A DNA stretch of 40,286 bases from Clostridia bacterium (GCA_017467345.1 JAFTSI010000041.1:1-40286), one strand, 5' to 3'; positions 23,811 to 33,747 are shown, numbered from the stretch's first letter. Numbers and translations are program-made. The notes: generated by a model not told the origin, from the letters alone.

Positions 23811-25892
23811 ATGAGTTTAGATAATTTACAAGTATTAAAAACATTTACAAGAAAACTTGCTAACTGTCGTTATAAAGTTACCTTAAACAACCTTATTAAG
23901 TATATGGACGAAGGTAGATTCGGCTATACCGTTGAAGATGGCATTGAAACTGTTATTACTAACGATTTAGTTTTCGCAGATGATATTGCTACCCTTATTA
24001 ATCACCTTCGCGCTATATTTAAAGAACCACACATCTTCTTAAAGAAAGAAGAACTTATTCAAAATGTAGCAGTTGCTTCTAAAATGGACAACGAATCGCT
24101 ACGCCTTAACTATAAAGACGACAAGTTATGGAGAATTAAAGATGGCGAAACTGCGCTTGAATACGCGCACGCTTATGTTCACGAAGATAACCTTGCTATT
24201 TACGAAAACCGTTTCATTACTGCGCTTATTGATATCGTTAATGATGTTGTTAAGAAAAAACTTAGCGATTTAGTTGCAGAACTTGAAACCTTAAACCGTA
24301 AAATTAGCGGTATGGACCTTATCGGTTTAACTGCAAAAGAATATGTTGATTATAGTGATGCTTGCAACGGATTACCCGTTCTTCTCTCTATTAAACAACC
24401 TTTAGTAAACGCAATTGCATCTCTCATTAAATCTAAGAAACAACTTTCTATTTTAATGAGTAGAGATTTGTATAAGGCTTGTAAAAAGGCTAAGCCCTTT
24501 AACTTCCTTAACCTTATTGCTACTAACATTTTGCAACACGATAAAGAATACAACTACTGCTACCTATTCTATATCAACTACCTTAACCGCGACCCCATCA
24601 TTACTTCTGAAAGAAAGATGTATTATGGTTTTGTTGAAGTTAACCTTTTCAAGGCACTTGTTGATTTAGGATTTACCCCAAGCGAAGATACCCAAGAAGT
24701 TTTAATTAACAACTCTGCGCATCTTAAGTTTGAAAAACTTGACTTTATTAAAGAGCCATTTACCGTTACTATCACCCAAAAGAGTGAAGACGAAATAGGT
24801 GTTACCGTAACCGAAACGGCTGACGGAAATGTTGGTAACTATATATTAAAAGTAGTTGATAAAACTCTTGCTGAAAAACTTGATAACTTTGAAAGCCCTG
24901 ATGCGTTTGCTAAAAAACTTGTTGAAGAACAAGATGAAGCAGTTATGGGCACCTTCCTTATTACTAATATTGAAGGCGCAACCGAACAAAATGTTTACAC
25001 CGTTCAACCTGTTTTAAGCAATACTATTCCTACATTAAAGTTCTTGCTTAAATCTACTATGCTTATCGTTGAAGGCGCTGGTTCAATCCATTCAAGATAC
25101 TGCCCACTTTGTGGTTCAAGGCTTGTTTCTCCCGAAGAAACCGACTTTACTTGTAATGCTTGCGAAGCGCAATATCATATTTTCAGTTACTCACTCAAAG
25201 ATATTGTTTGGATTAAGCGTTTACCAAGAATTATCGCGCTTGATGCAGATAGGTCTGGTATTAACACCAACGACGAAGATGGTATTAAAGATTTAATTGA
25301 AGAAGCAAAGGCTGTTATTGAAGAACCCACCCCTGCCACCACCGAAGAAGTAGTTGAAGCACCTGCCAAAACTACTGCTACCGAAGAAGTAGTTGCTACT
25401 ACTGACGAAGAAAACGAAGGCACTACAAGCCTTAAAAAGAGTTTTGTGGCTAAGATGTGTGGCGCAAGTGATGAAGTTAAAGATTTCTATAATCAATTCA
25501 AGCAACACCTACTCTCTTACAAGAAAGTATATTCAAGAACAAGTTGGAATAGCGATACTTTCTCATCTGGAAGGCTCCCCCGTATTAAACTTGCAGTTCG
25601 TGGTAAAACACTTGTTGCTTTCTATGCGTTAAATCCAAGCGAATATGTTGACACCAAGTATTTTGCAAAAGATATGAGCGATACCAAGAAATACGAAGCA
25701 ACCCCCACTATGGTTAAGATTAAATCTGAAAGAGGGTTAAAGAGAGCAATGGAACTTGCAGATATTTTATTCGGTAGTTTAGAACTTGTAAAGAAAAAGG
25801 ATTATATCCCTGAAAATTATGAGTTCCCTGCTAAAACCGACGAAGAACTTATTGATGAAGGACTTGCTAAATATGTAACTATTAACCTTTAA
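23811..25892 (+). CDS. Partner of the AAA+ ATPase: McrC/DUF2357-like N-terminus and zinc ribbon
   Basis: 693 residues, translated 3 bp after the AAA+ gene. Residues about 1-240 are helical and contain DNLAIYENRFITALIDIV (about 126-143), similar to the PENRF segment of DUF2357/McrC-like proteins (moderate resemblance only). A zinc ribbon has Cys431, Cys434, Cys448 and Cys451 (CPLC, CNAC). An acidic threonine/proline/glutamate-rich linker (about 500-540) leads to a C-terminal domain of about 140 residues (SYKKVYSRTSWNSDTF, GRLPRIKLAVRGKTL), a module I have seen in other Clostridia proteins but cannot name. I do not find a convincing PD-(D/E)XK nuclease motif. A bidirectional terminator ends the unit. 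Confidence 0.8.
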   Translation: MSLDNLQVLKTFTRKLANCRYKVTLNNLIKYMDEGRFGYTVEDGIETVITNDLVFADDIATLINHLRAIFKEPHIFLKKEELIQNVAVASKMDNESLRLNYKDDKLWRIKDGETALEYAHAYVHEDNLAIYENRFITALIDIVNDVVKKKLSDLVAELETLNRKISGMDLIGLTAKEYVDYSDACNGLPVLLSIKQPLVNAIASLIKSKKQLSILMSRDLYKACKKAKPFNFLNLIATNILQHDKEYNYCYLFYINYLNRDPIITSERKMYYGFVEVNLFKALVDLGFTPSEDTQEVLINNSAHLKFEKLDFIKEPFTVTITQKSEDEIGVTVTETADGNVGNYILKVVDKTLAEKLDNFESPDAFAKKLVEEQDEAVMGTFLITNIEGATEQNVYTVQPVLSNTIPTLKFLLKSTMLIVEGAGSIHSRYCPLCGSRLVSPEETDFTCNACEAQYHIFSYSLKDIVWIKRLPRIIALDADRSGINTNDEDGIKDLIEEAKAVIEEPTPATTEEVVEAPAKTTATEEVVATTDEENEGTTSLKKSFVAKMCGASDEVKDFYNQFKQHLLSYKKVYSRTSWNSDTFSSGRLPRIKLAVRGKTLVAFYALNPSEYVDTKYFAKDMSDTKKYEATPTMVKIKSERGLKRAMELADILFGSLELVKKKDYIPENYEFPAKTDEELIDEGLAKYVTINL

Positions 25893-25901
25893 TAGTTAAA
25901 T

Positions 25902-25934
25902 AAAAACGCCCTGAGCGATTGCTCAGGGCGTTTT
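25902..25934. terminator. Bidirectional terminator
   Basis: AACGCCCTGAGC and GCTCAGGGCGTT pair around GATT, flanked by A and T runs. It separates the AAA+ operon from the convergent AEC transporter gene. Confidence 0.9.
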
Positions 25935-25948
25935 CTTTTTTTATTTAG

Positions 25949-26938
25949 TTAGATTGCAAGAATTACGCCGTTAAAGAGTAGGAACATTAATGGAATTGTT
26001 ATTACTGATAAAACGGTTGAAAGCAATACGAATACTGATGCCGAATCGCTATCGCCACCAAACCTTACGGCAAACATTACCGTTCCCGTTGCGCTTGGCA
26101 TTGACAATGTGAAGAATACTGCGTATTTTATAGTTTCGCTTACAGGTAAGAAACCCACAACAAGCATACTTACTAACGACATTACTATAAGTTTAAGTAG
26201 GCTTGTAAAATATGCCCATTTATCTAAAAACAAGGCTTTGGGCTTTACATTTGCAAGGCGCATACCTATTACTATCATTGATAATGGGGTTACCATTTCG
26301 GCAAGGAAGTTTATGGCTTTTATTAATAGTTCAAGTATTTTGTCTATAATAGAGCCTTGTTCGGCTAAATCAACAAGTGGGGTTTTGGCTACAAAAAAGG
26401 TTATCATACCTATTACAATACATATTATAACGGGGTTTAATATTATCTTTTTAATTGATATATCGCTTTTGTTTTCCGTTATCATATACACACCGAAAGT
26501 CCAGTTAAATATGTTAAAAACGGCAATTACCATAGAAGCGTAAATTAATATTTCACCGTTATTGCCAAAAAGCATAGTTAAAAAAGGTATGCCCATATAC
26601 CCACAGTTGGAAAATACACTTGCGCAACGGGCAACTTTTCGCTTTTCTTCACCATCTTTGTTTCTTATTACCAAATATACTATACCTATCATTATTAAAT
26701 GCACGGCAAGTGCCAAGCCAAAAACAATAAGCATATTTAATGCTATTTCACTTCTATACCCTGTTTTTTGAAAGCCCATAATCATTAGCATTGATTGACA
26801 GCCATACAAAACTAAATTAGATAGCACCTTATCGCCCGTTTCGCCAAGCAATTTGGTTTTGGCAAATATAAAGCCTGGTATCATTAGTATTACTAACGAT
26901 ACCACGGTTAGCAATACATCTAAAAAACTTAAACTCAT
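25949..26938 (-). CDS. AEC-family transporter (auxin efflux carrier-like)
   Basis: 329 residues with about ten hydrophobic helices. FAKTKLLGETGDKVLSNLV (about 25-43) after helix 1 and MPSATGTVMFAVRFGGD near residue 290 are typical of the AEC/PIN superfamily, whose bacterial members export or import organic acids such as malate or malonate. The exact substrate is unknown. Its ATG overlaps the stop of the PHP gene by four bases (ATGA), so it is the last gene of a three-gene operon with the PHP and exonuclease genes. Confidence 0.88.
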   Translation of the reverse strand: MSLSFLDVLLTVVSLVILMIPGFIFAKTKLLGETGDKVLSNLVLYGCQSMLMIMGFQKTGYRSEIALNMLIVFGLALAVHLIMIGIVYLVIRNKDGEEKRKVARCASVFSNCGYMGIPFLTMLFGNNGEILIYASMVIAVFNIFNWTFGVYMITENKSDISIKKIILNPVIICIVIGMITFFVAKTPLVDLAEQGSIIDKILELLIKAINFLAEMVTPLSMIVIGMRLANVKPKALFLDKWAYFTSLLKLIVMSLVSMLVVGFLPVSETIKYAVFFTLSMPSATGTVMFAVRFGGDSDSASVFVLLSTVLSVITIPLMFLLFNGVILAI

Positions 26939-27651
26939 AATTCTTTCTTTTTCCTTAACAATCGTTTGTAAGTATCTTCGTCACAAATTAATTTGGGTTG
27001 ATTATTTCTTAAATAATTTGCAAGCGATAGGTTATCATTTATACCTTTTGGTATATAAATACCTGCCGTTATGGGTTGACCTGCATCATGATAATCAGTT
27101 CCACTCATCTTTTTAAGCCCGTGCTTTTCTATAAACTCTAATGCCTGTTCGTTGCGATTTATATGGTTTATATGCCCATTAAAACTCTCTGCGCCGTGCA
27201 TATACTTAGTGTCGCCAAACACTATGGTTTTGCGTTGAGGGTGGGTTTGATATAAAAAGAAACGGTTTTTTTCGGCAATTTCAAAAAGTTCAGTTTGCGT
27301 ATAATTAAATAAGGGTTTATTTGCCATTATAAAGGCTTTATCAAAACCAACAAGAATAAACTCACGAAAAGCATTATCGGTGGTTTTAACAAGTATTTCC
27401 GCCCCATAAAATGCCTTAAAGTTAAGTTCGTGCGCAGTTTTTTCAAAATCTTCAATAAGGTCAATAAAAAACTGCTTTTTCTCTTGTTCCGTTTCCCCTT
27501 TATAGTTGTCAAAATATGCCTTGCAGTAGTGGTTTGTTAAAACTGCGCCACCATACCCCTTTTCTTTATATTCTTTTATAAGTGTTTCGGGAAAAGCCGT
27601 GGCGCAAGGGCTACCAAGATATGTATGACAATGCGTTTCTATTTTTATCAT
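26935..27651 (-). CDS. PHP-domain phosphoesterase-like protein
   Basis: 238 residues. The metal motif HCH is at residues 7-9 (IETHCHTYLGS), followed by LTNHY near 39, a conserved HPQR near 136 and GTDYHD near 180, which together give the PHP trinuclear metal site. Members act as phosphoesterases or nucleases, or sense small molecules. The ATG overlaps the exonuclease stop by four bases and its own stop overlaps the AEC start, so translation of the three genes is coupled. The link between a nuclease, a PHP protein and a transporter is not obvious. Confidence 0.85.
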   Translation of the reverse strand: MIKIETHCHTYLGSPCATAFPETLIKEYKEKGYGGAVLTNHYCKAYFDNYKGETEQEKKQFFIDLIEDFEKTAHELNFKAFYGAEILVKTTDNAFREFILVGFDKAFIMANKPLFNYTQTELFEIAEKNRFFLYQTHPQRKTIVFGDTKYMHGAESFNGHINHINRNEQALEFIEKHGLKKMSGTDYHDAGQPITAGIYIPKGINDNLSLANYLRNNQPKLICDEDTYKRLLRKKKEL

Positions 27652-28238
27652 AAATATTCCTTTAAGGAAGTAAACTCTTTATGAGAGTTAATGCCCTTAT
27701 TTACTGCTAAGTATAAAGCAACGGTATCAAACCTTGCATCGTGAAAAGAAAAGTTTGAGCCGTATAGCGATTTTGATGCCCTTTCAATATCTAATTCACT
27801 AACCCCTAAAAATGTGCAAAGTTCTGCTAATTTTGGGTATTTATAGCCCTTGGAGTTTTTGCGTGGCAATTTGCATAGCGCAACGGTGTTTTTCATTGAG
27901 CAAAAGGAATTATTTGCTATAAACTCACTATTCTCTCTTTCAAACTCTTTTTTCAAAAACATAAAGTCAAAAGAAGTGTTGTGGCTAACAATACAGTTTG
28001 CATTATTGAAATCACTTTCAATTTCACTTAAAAAGGCGCCAAAGCACTTGCCATTTGATAGTTTTTCTAAAAGTTCAGCAGAAAAGCCGTGCACCATTTG
28101 TGCGCTGGGCTCTACAAAATCAACCGAAAAGAAAAAGTTTTTTGCAACTGTTTTATCTTTTGTTTGCATTATGTATGATAGTTGGCATATTTGACCTGGG
28201 TATAATCCAGTTGTTTCGGTATCTAAGTATAGTATCAT
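27648..28238 (-). CDS. DnaQ-like 3'-5' exonuclease
   Basis: 196 residues with the DEDD motifs: ExoI LDTETTG (Asp6, Glu8), ExoII SHNTSFDFMFL with Asn and Asp near residues 90-96, and ExoIII HDARFDT near 166-172. This is the fold of the DNA polymerase III epsilon subunit and of RNase T. No polymerase domain is attached, so it is a stand-alone exonuclease. It heads the exonuclease-PHP-AEC operon. No ribosome binding site is visible before the ATG, and the preceding gene ends in a hairpin, so expression may depend on read-through or on a promoter I did not see. Confidence 0.88.
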   Translation of the reverse strand: MILYLDTETTGLYPGQICQLSYIMQTKDKTVAKNFFFSVDFVEPSAQMVHGFSAELLEKLSNGKCFGAFLSEIESDFNNANCIVSHNTSFDFMFLKKEFERENSEFIANNSFCSMKNTVALCKLPRKNSKGYKYPKLAELCTFLGVSELDIERASKSLYGSNFSFHDARFDTVALYLAVNKGINSHKEFTSLKEYL

Positions 28239-28246
28239 ATCATTTT

Positions 28247-28280
28247 ACACAAAAGGCAAAACATTTATGTTTTGCCTTTT
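28247..28280 (-). terminator. Terminator after the PrsA/SurA-like lipoprotein gene
   Basis: AAAAGGCAAAACAT pairs with ATGTTTTGCCTTTT around a short loop. On the minus strand it follows the stop at 28286 and is followed by TTTTG. Confidence 0.75.
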
Positions 28281-28285
28281 ATTTT

Positions 28286-30175
28286 TTATTGTTCTAATAA
28301 ATCAGAAAATCTATCTTGGTAAATCTTAACTTTAGATGTATCTTTGCGATAGGTTTCAATTATGCTACTTTCAACATTTGAAAGTTTTGTGGCTACCGTT
28401 TTTTCTGAATATAAGTTTTGAAGTTTATATAAATAGAAATCGGTATCGGCATTTTCATCCGTCCAGTTTGCAAGCATATCGGCATAGTATTCATCCCAAC
28501 TTGCAAAGCCACCCTTATCTGCCTTTAAGTAGTTAAGATAATCTTCAAGAGTTGCATATCCTGTATTAACATCAAGTTCTTTGATAAAGAACATTATATG
28601 ATAACCATAATCGGTTGCAACCATTGAGTAGTTATACTTGGTGGTGCTTGCGATAAGTTCTCTACCTGCATCAGCAAACTCTTGAACATAAGTTTCTTGA
28701 CCTAAAATGCTTGGTGAAATTACATAGCCTTTATAGGTGTTAAGTGAGCCTGGGTCGGTTGAATAAGCAAAGAGTAATTCGCCTATTTTTTCTTCAAACT
28801 CTACTGGCTCTGTATCCGTGCCGTAAGTTCTATAAATATCGCCCGTGCCTTCAACACCAACAGTTTCGTCGCCAAATAAATAGTTATTCATATAGCCTAC
28901 GAACTCTTTAAGACCCATTTCGGTTGCCTTTAATCTGTATTCAGCGGGCGTGCCCTTTTCTTCATCTTTTGCTTTTACAAGTTCTACATCACCGTTAAAG
29001 GGAAGTGAATTTGCGCTATCGGTTAAGGTGTAATCGCCTGTGAACTTTTTGGTTGTTGCATCAAAATCGTAGCCTGCTAAAATCCAACTTGAACGAAGGT
29101 CTTTAACAGTTAAGCCTTCAAGGATTGCCCTGCGTTCTACACTCTTTTGAGATTTTGAACCTTCAATTGCGCTAATTAAACTTGATTGAGTTTCGCTTGC
29201 GCCAAGAAGTAGGTTATATACAAATCCGTAGCCACCGCTTGGTAGGTAAACGATTGGGTTATCGTAAGTTGCGCCTGAAATTGCAGTTGCAAATTCGCTA
29301 TTAGTGAAGTTTTGTTGTTCTTCATACATTTCAAGGTAGTTATCTTTCAAATCGTTAAGAGTGATTTTACTTCTTTCTGCGCTCTTTATGCAATCTTCGT
29401 ATATTTCAATAATTTTGCTTTCTTGATAACTTTTAACTACATTTTTATAATAGTCGCTCTTTTTGATGTCGCCATCATAATCGTCGCCTAAAAGTTCGTT
29501 GTTCTTTAATACTTTAAGAACATTTGCATATGCCGTGCGAACCTTGGTGTCGTTTGCGCCTGTGTCAATACCCTTTGCGATATAATCAAGTTTTTCTTGT
29601 TCTGAAACAGTTTCGTTGTTTTGAGCATTGGTAGGTGCAGTTCTTGCACTTTCGGTTAAAGTATCGCTAACGCCTTGTTCTTCGGCTTCTACATAGCCCT
29701 TAACAAAGTCGTTCATATGCTTGATGCTTTGGTATTCAATTTCTTTTACTGCCGAAAGTTTAACTAAAGTAGTTCCGTCCATTTCGTTTTCGGTGGTTAA
29801 ATACCTTTCAGGGTTCCACTTATCGGTAATAGATGCGTTCTTGTAAACGGTGTTAAATGGCGCTTCGCCACCATCAAACTCTTTCATTGCGTTTTGAACA
29901 AGAATACGGCTGTTTACCAAGTTTTTGATAATGGTTTTGAATACTACTTCGGCAGAATAGCCAGAGTATGCATAGTAGCCGTAGTTGATATACGACATTA
30001 CCATTTCTTGCTTTTTGATTTCATCTTTTGGAGCATCTTCACTAATTTGAACAGTTGCTACCGTTTGAGCAAGGTCTGCTTTATTATTTGTTCTTATAAG
30101 TTTGCAACCGCTTACCGATATGCACATTAAAAGCGCAAGAACCGACGATATGATTGCAACAAATCTTTTTTTCAT
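28286..30175 (-). CDS. PrsA/SurA-like foldase lipoprotein (peptidyl-prolyl isomerase-like)
   Basis: 629 residues. A signal peptide MKKRFVAIISSVLALLMCI ends in lipobox VSGC, giving lipid-modified Cys24. The following residues form a helical SurA-N-like region (FKTIIKNLVNSRILVQNAMKEF). The final third contains MVATDYGYHIMFFIKELD, the typical last strand of a PpiC/parvulin domain. It would fold exported proteins outside the membrane. It is longer than PrsA (about 290 residues), with a large middle insertion. It follows mfd on the same strand, the order common in Clostridia (pth-mfd-foldase). It has its own promoter and a GGGGAGA ribosome binding site. Confidence 0.75.
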   Translation of the reverse strand: MKKRFVAIISSVLALLMCISVSGCKLIRTNNKADLAQTVATVQISEDAPKDEIKKQEMVMSYINYGYYAYSGYSAEVVFKTIIKNLVNSRILVQNAMKEFDGGEAPFNTVYKNASITDKWNPERYLTTENEMDGTTLVKLSAVKEIEYQSIKHMNDFVKGYVEAEEQGVSDTLTESARTAPTNAQNNETVSEQEKLDYIAKGIDTGANDTKVRTAYANVLKVLKNNELLGDDYDGDIKKSDYYKNVVKSYQESKIIEIYEDCIKSAERSKITLNDLKDNYLEMYEEQQNFTNSEFATAISGATYDNPIVYLPSGGYGFVYNLLLGASETQSSLISAIEGSKSQKSVERRAILEGLTVKDLRSSWILAGYDFDATTKKFTGDYTLTDSANSLPFNGDVELVKAKDEEKGTPAEYRLKATEMGLKEFVGYMNNYLFGDETVGVEGTGDIYRTYGTDTEPVEFEEKIGELLFAYSTDPGSLNTYKGYVISPSILGQETYVQEFADAGRELIASTTKYNYSMVATDYGYHIMFFIKELDVNTGYATLEDYLNYLKADKGGFASWDEYYADMLANWTDENADTDFYLYKLQNLYSEKTVATKLSNVESSIIETYRKDTSKVKIYQDRFSDLLEQ

Positions 30176-30217
30176 AAAAAGGTCTCCCCGTTTTACTTTA
30201 AATTACTATACCCATAA

Positions 30218-30246
30218 AGTATATACTATTAGTTAAAAAAAATCAA
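30218..30246 (-). promoter_or_regulatory. Promoter of the foldase lipoprotein gene
   Basis: On the minus strand TTGATT (30241-30246) and TATACT (30218-30223) with a 17-bp spacer. Confidence 0.55.
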
Positions 30247-30274
30247 TCTTTTTTTAGATTTTTTATAAACTTTT

Positions 30275-30310
30275 AGCCTGCCTTTTCCCTTTTTTTGTAG
30301 GCTTTTTTTG
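30275..30310. terminator. Weak hairpin after mfd
   Basis: AGCCTGC (30275-30281) pairs with GTAGGCT (30297-30303). The T run follows on the plus strand rather than on the minus strand where mfd lies, so its role in ending mfd is uncertain. Confidence 0.3.
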
Positions 30311-33300
30311 TTAACCTACGCATTCTATTAAAAAGGCAAGTATTCTTGATAGCACTATCGCATTTTTTGCATTGCCTTTTTTGAACTCTAATTTAGGCGT
30401 GTCGCTAAAATTAAGCACCGTTTCGTTAGAAAACTTTTCTACTGCGTTCATAAACTGCGCGTTCTCAAACGGTTTCATTGAACTAAATGTTAAACTTCCA
30501 CTATTTTTTGCAACTACTATTTCGCTTACCCCTAACTTCATTGCCATAAACTTAACCACTGCTATATCAATGAGGTTTTCTACTTCAAGTGGCAGTTCGC
30601 CATATGATGCTTTTAGGTATTCTTTAACTTCGTTTGCTTCACTTTCCGTGCGAATTTCGGCTATCTCTTTATACGCGCCCATTCTTGCAGAGTTGCTTTC
30701 AATGTATCGCTCTGGAATAAATGCGTCTACCATTACATCAAGTTCTGGAACGGTTTCTTCTATGCCTTCAAGTTCGCTCTTTAATAGTTTTGAGTATAAC
30801 TCATAGCCTATTTTATCCATATGACCGTGTTGCTCTGCGCCAAGCACATTGCCTGCGCCACGGATTTCTAAATCGCGCATTGCTACCTTTATGCCACTAC
30901 CCATTTCGGCAAACTCTACTATGGCATCTAATCGTTGGTATGCAGTTTCGGTTAATACTTCGTCTTCCTTAAAGGTAAAGTATGCATAGGCAAGCCTATC
31001 GCCACGACCTACCCTGCCTTTAAGTTGGTAGAGTGTTGATAAGCCCATTTTATCTGCGCCGATTACTATAAGTGTGTTGGCTTTTGGCAAGTCAATACCA
31101 TTTTCAATAATGGTGGTTGATATTAGAACTTGCTTTTCGCCAGAGTAAAACTGCATTATGTTGCGCTCTAAAAATCGCTCTTCCATTCTGCCGTGGCATA
31201 CCACAAACTTTATATCTGGCATAAGTGTTTGCAGTTTATCGGCAAAATTATATATGGTTTCTACCCTGTTATATAGCACGAAACATTGTCCACCGCGGTT
31301 TACTTCGCGATAAATGGCATCAGTTATAAGTTTATCGCTTTCTTCACAAACATAAGTTTGAACGGGTAAGCGTTTTTTTGGTGGGGTGTTTATTGTGCTT
31401 ATAGGTCTTATACCCGATAAACTCATATGCAATGTTCTTGGAATAGGTGTTGCAGTTAAAGTTAGGGTATCTACATTTTTCTTTAACAGTTTAATTTTTT
31501 CTTTATGCTCTACACCAAAGCGCTGTTCTTCATCTAATACCAATAGCCCTAAATCGGCAAACTCAATGCCCTTGCCAAGCAGTTTATGAGTGCCTATTAC
31601 AAAATCAATATTGCCTTCTTTTAAGCCCTTTAATATTTCTTCCGTTTCGCGCGGGGTTCTAAACCTATTAAGGCAGGCGATTTTAACGCCAAACTCTTTT
31701 AGCCTTGATATAGCCGTTTGAAAGTGTTGCTCTGTGAGTATGGTGGTTGGCGCAAGCATACACGCTTGCTTTCCACTTAGCACGGCAATAAATACTGCGC
31801 GCAGGGCAATTTCCGTTTTACCAAACCCAACATCACCACAAATAAGCCTATCCATTACTTTGGGGCTTTGCATATCTTCTATTATTTCTTCGGTGGCAGT
31901 AATTTGGTCTTCGGTGTCTTCGTGGGGGAAGTTTGCTATAAATAGGTCAAGCATTTCTTTATCTATGGGAAAGGCAAAACCTTTTGCAGAGTTTCGCTCT
32001 TCATATAACCTTTTAAGGTCAAAAGACATTGCCTTAATGCTCTTTTTAACGCGCTCTTTAACCCTATCAAAATCTGCGCCACCTATTTTTGATAATGACG
32101 GCGATTTTTCTTTACCTAAATACCTTGTTAATAAATCAAGTTGTTCAACGGGGACATATAAAACATCTCCACCACGGTATTCTACTGCTACATAGTCTTT
32201 TGTGCCTTCGGTGCTTGATATGCGTTTTGTGCCAAGCACTTTGCCCACACCGTGCACTTCGTGAACGGCATAGTCGCCAGTTTCAGGCGCAGTAAAGAAG
32301 GTGGACTTTTTAGGTATGCGCTTTACCCTTTCACTCTTTCTTGCATAAAGTGAGCGCGCACCTATTATAACCGTTTTTTGTTCGTGGTCAATAAAACTCA
32401 AATCAAAAGCATTGTCAAACACCGATATTCTGCTTTCTTTTAATGGTGAGTTGTGCGCTGAAAACACTCCGTTTTGAGATAGGGTATCTAACAGTTTTTC
32501 GCTCTTTTCGTTTGAGCCTGTAAATATTGCTATCTTATAGCCTGTGCGTTGCCAGTTTTTAAGGTCAACGAACAGTTCGTTAATATCAAACTTGTAGTCG
32601 GCAACACTACCACATTTAGGGGTAACGCTTTTAAGGGGTGAAAAAAATGGAACGGCAGTAGTTAGTGATTGAAGTGCGTGATGAGAATAGCGTTTTAATT
32701 TATCAAGTGTTTCTTCTACACTCATTTTATTTTGTTCGCTAAACGAAAAACACTCCCCACTATCTTTTAGTGTTTTACTCCTGCCAAAAAACTCCTTTTC
32801 TGCGGCAAGCGCCGTTTCGTAAATGCGTTTTGGTTCGTTAAACACTACCACCGTGTTTTCTTTTATGAGTTCGGTAAACCTAACACTTGAACTCAATAAA
32901 CAACTTGCAAATGATAGTTCATCAAAACTTCCCGTTTCTATTGCAGAGTTTACCCTATCTTGCAATTCGCGTAGCCTTACACTCCTTTTATAATCGGCAG
33001 TAACAACTTCTTCTGCCACGGCATTTTCAATAACCGTTAGGTCGCTTTCGCTAAAAATAAACTCTTGCGCTTGGTATATGCTTAACTGGTTTAGTGCGCT
33101 TATGGTTTTATGGCTTTCTAAATCAAACGATTTTATGTTTTCAATTTCGTCCATAAAAAAATCAATATGCACGGGGTTTTCGCAGTTTATAGCAAACACT
33201 TCTAAAATATCGCCACGAAGTGAGTATGTGCCTTTGCTTTCCACCCTTTCTACCCTTTTATAACCCATTTCGCGAAGTGTTGAAAGTAAATAATCGCGTT

Positions 33301-33712
33301 GATAGTCTTTACCCTTTATTAGATTTAATGTGGCAAGTTTTTTTGGAAAGTTTTGGGTAAGTGTTTCAAAGGGCGCAACTATAATGTCTGCGCTACCAAG
33401 TTCGTTTAATGCGACAAGCCTTTCGTATGTTATTTCTTTTGAACTGCCTTTAAGCATTATAAGTAGTTCATCTTTTTCAGGAACGCAAACTACCTTTTTG
33501 TTGCCAAAGGCTTGAAGTTTTTCTGCCGTGCGTTTTGCAGTAAAACTATCTTTTTCAACCACTAATAGTGGCAAATCAATGCTTGATAGTATATACGCTT
33601 TATATTCTTCCGTAACGCCGAACGCCACCGAAGGCACGCCTTGGTGGTAAAAACTTGTAAGTTCACCTATTGAACCTACTTCGGTATTTAGTTTTAAAAG
33701 TTCAAAAAACAT
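30311..33712 (-). CDS. mfd: Transcription-repair coupling factor
   Basis: 1133 residues, the usual Mfd length. In order: UvrB-homology domains (1-330, with HQGVPSVAFGVTEEYKAYIL at the start), a CarD-like RNA-polymerase-interaction domain with YAVHEVHGVGKVLG near 480, the translocase with Walker A GDVGFGKTEIAL near 625 and DEEQRFG near 724, and the TRCF C-terminal domain. Mfd removes stalled RNA polymerase at DNA damage and recruits UvrA. It starts 35 bases after the pth stop on the same strand, with no clear ribosome binding site. The pth-mfd linkage is common in Firmicutes. Confidence 0.97.
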   Translation of the reverse strand: MFFELLKLNTEVGSIGELTSFYHQGVPSVAFGVTEEYKAYILSSIDLPLLVVEKDSFTAKRTAEKLQAFGNKKVVCVPEKDELLIMLKGSSKEITYERLVALNELGSADIIVAPFETLTQNFPKKLATLNLIKGKDYQRDYLLSTLREMGYKRVERVESKGTYSLRGDILEVFAINCENPVHIDFFMDEIENIKSFDLESHKTISALNQLSIYQAQEFIFSESDLTVIENAVAEEVVTADYKRSVRLRELQDRVNSAIETGSFDELSFASCLLSSSVRFTELIKENTVVVFNEPKRIYETALAAEKEFFGRSKTLKDSGECFSFSEQNKMSVEETLDKLKRYSHHALQSLTTAVPFFSPLKSVTPKCGSVADYKFDINELFVDLKNWQRTGYKIAIFTGSNEKSEKLLDTLSQNGVFSAHNSPLKESRISVFDNAFDLSFIDHEQKTVIIGARSLYARKSERVKRIPKKSTFFTAPETGDYAVHEVHGVGKVLGTKRISSTEGTKDYVAVEYRGGDVLYVPVEQLDLLTRYLGKEKSPSLSKIGGADFDRVKERVKKSIKAMSFDLKRLYEERNSAKGFAFPIDKEMLDLFIANFPHEDTEDQITATEEIIEDMQSPKVMDRLICGDVGFGKTEIALRAVFIAVLSGKQACMLAPTTILTEQHFQTAISRLKEFGVKIACLNRFRTPRETEEILKGLKEGNIDFVIGTHKLLGKGIEFADLGLLVLDEEQRFGVEHKEKIKLLKKNVDTLTLTATPIPRTLHMSLSGIRPISTINTPPKKRLPVQTYVCEESDKLITDAIYREVNRGGQCFVLYNRVETIYNFADKLQTLMPDIKFVVCHGRMEERFLERNIMQFYSGEKQVLISTTIIENGIDLPKANTLIVIGADKMGLSTLYQLKGRVGRGDRLAYAYFTFKEDEVLTETAYQRLDAIVEFAEMGSGIKVAMRDLEIRGAGNVLGAEQHGHMDKIGYELYSKLLKSELEGIEETVPELDVMVDAFIPERYIESNSARMGAYKEIAEIRTESEANEVKEYLKASYGELPLEVENLIDIAVVKFMAMKLGVSEIVVAKNSGSLTFSSMKPFENAQFMNAVEKFSNETVLNFSDTPKLEFKKGNAKNAIVLSRILAFLIECVG

Positions 33713-33747
33713 ATATATTAACCGATTTTGCCAAGTGGCATTTTTCG

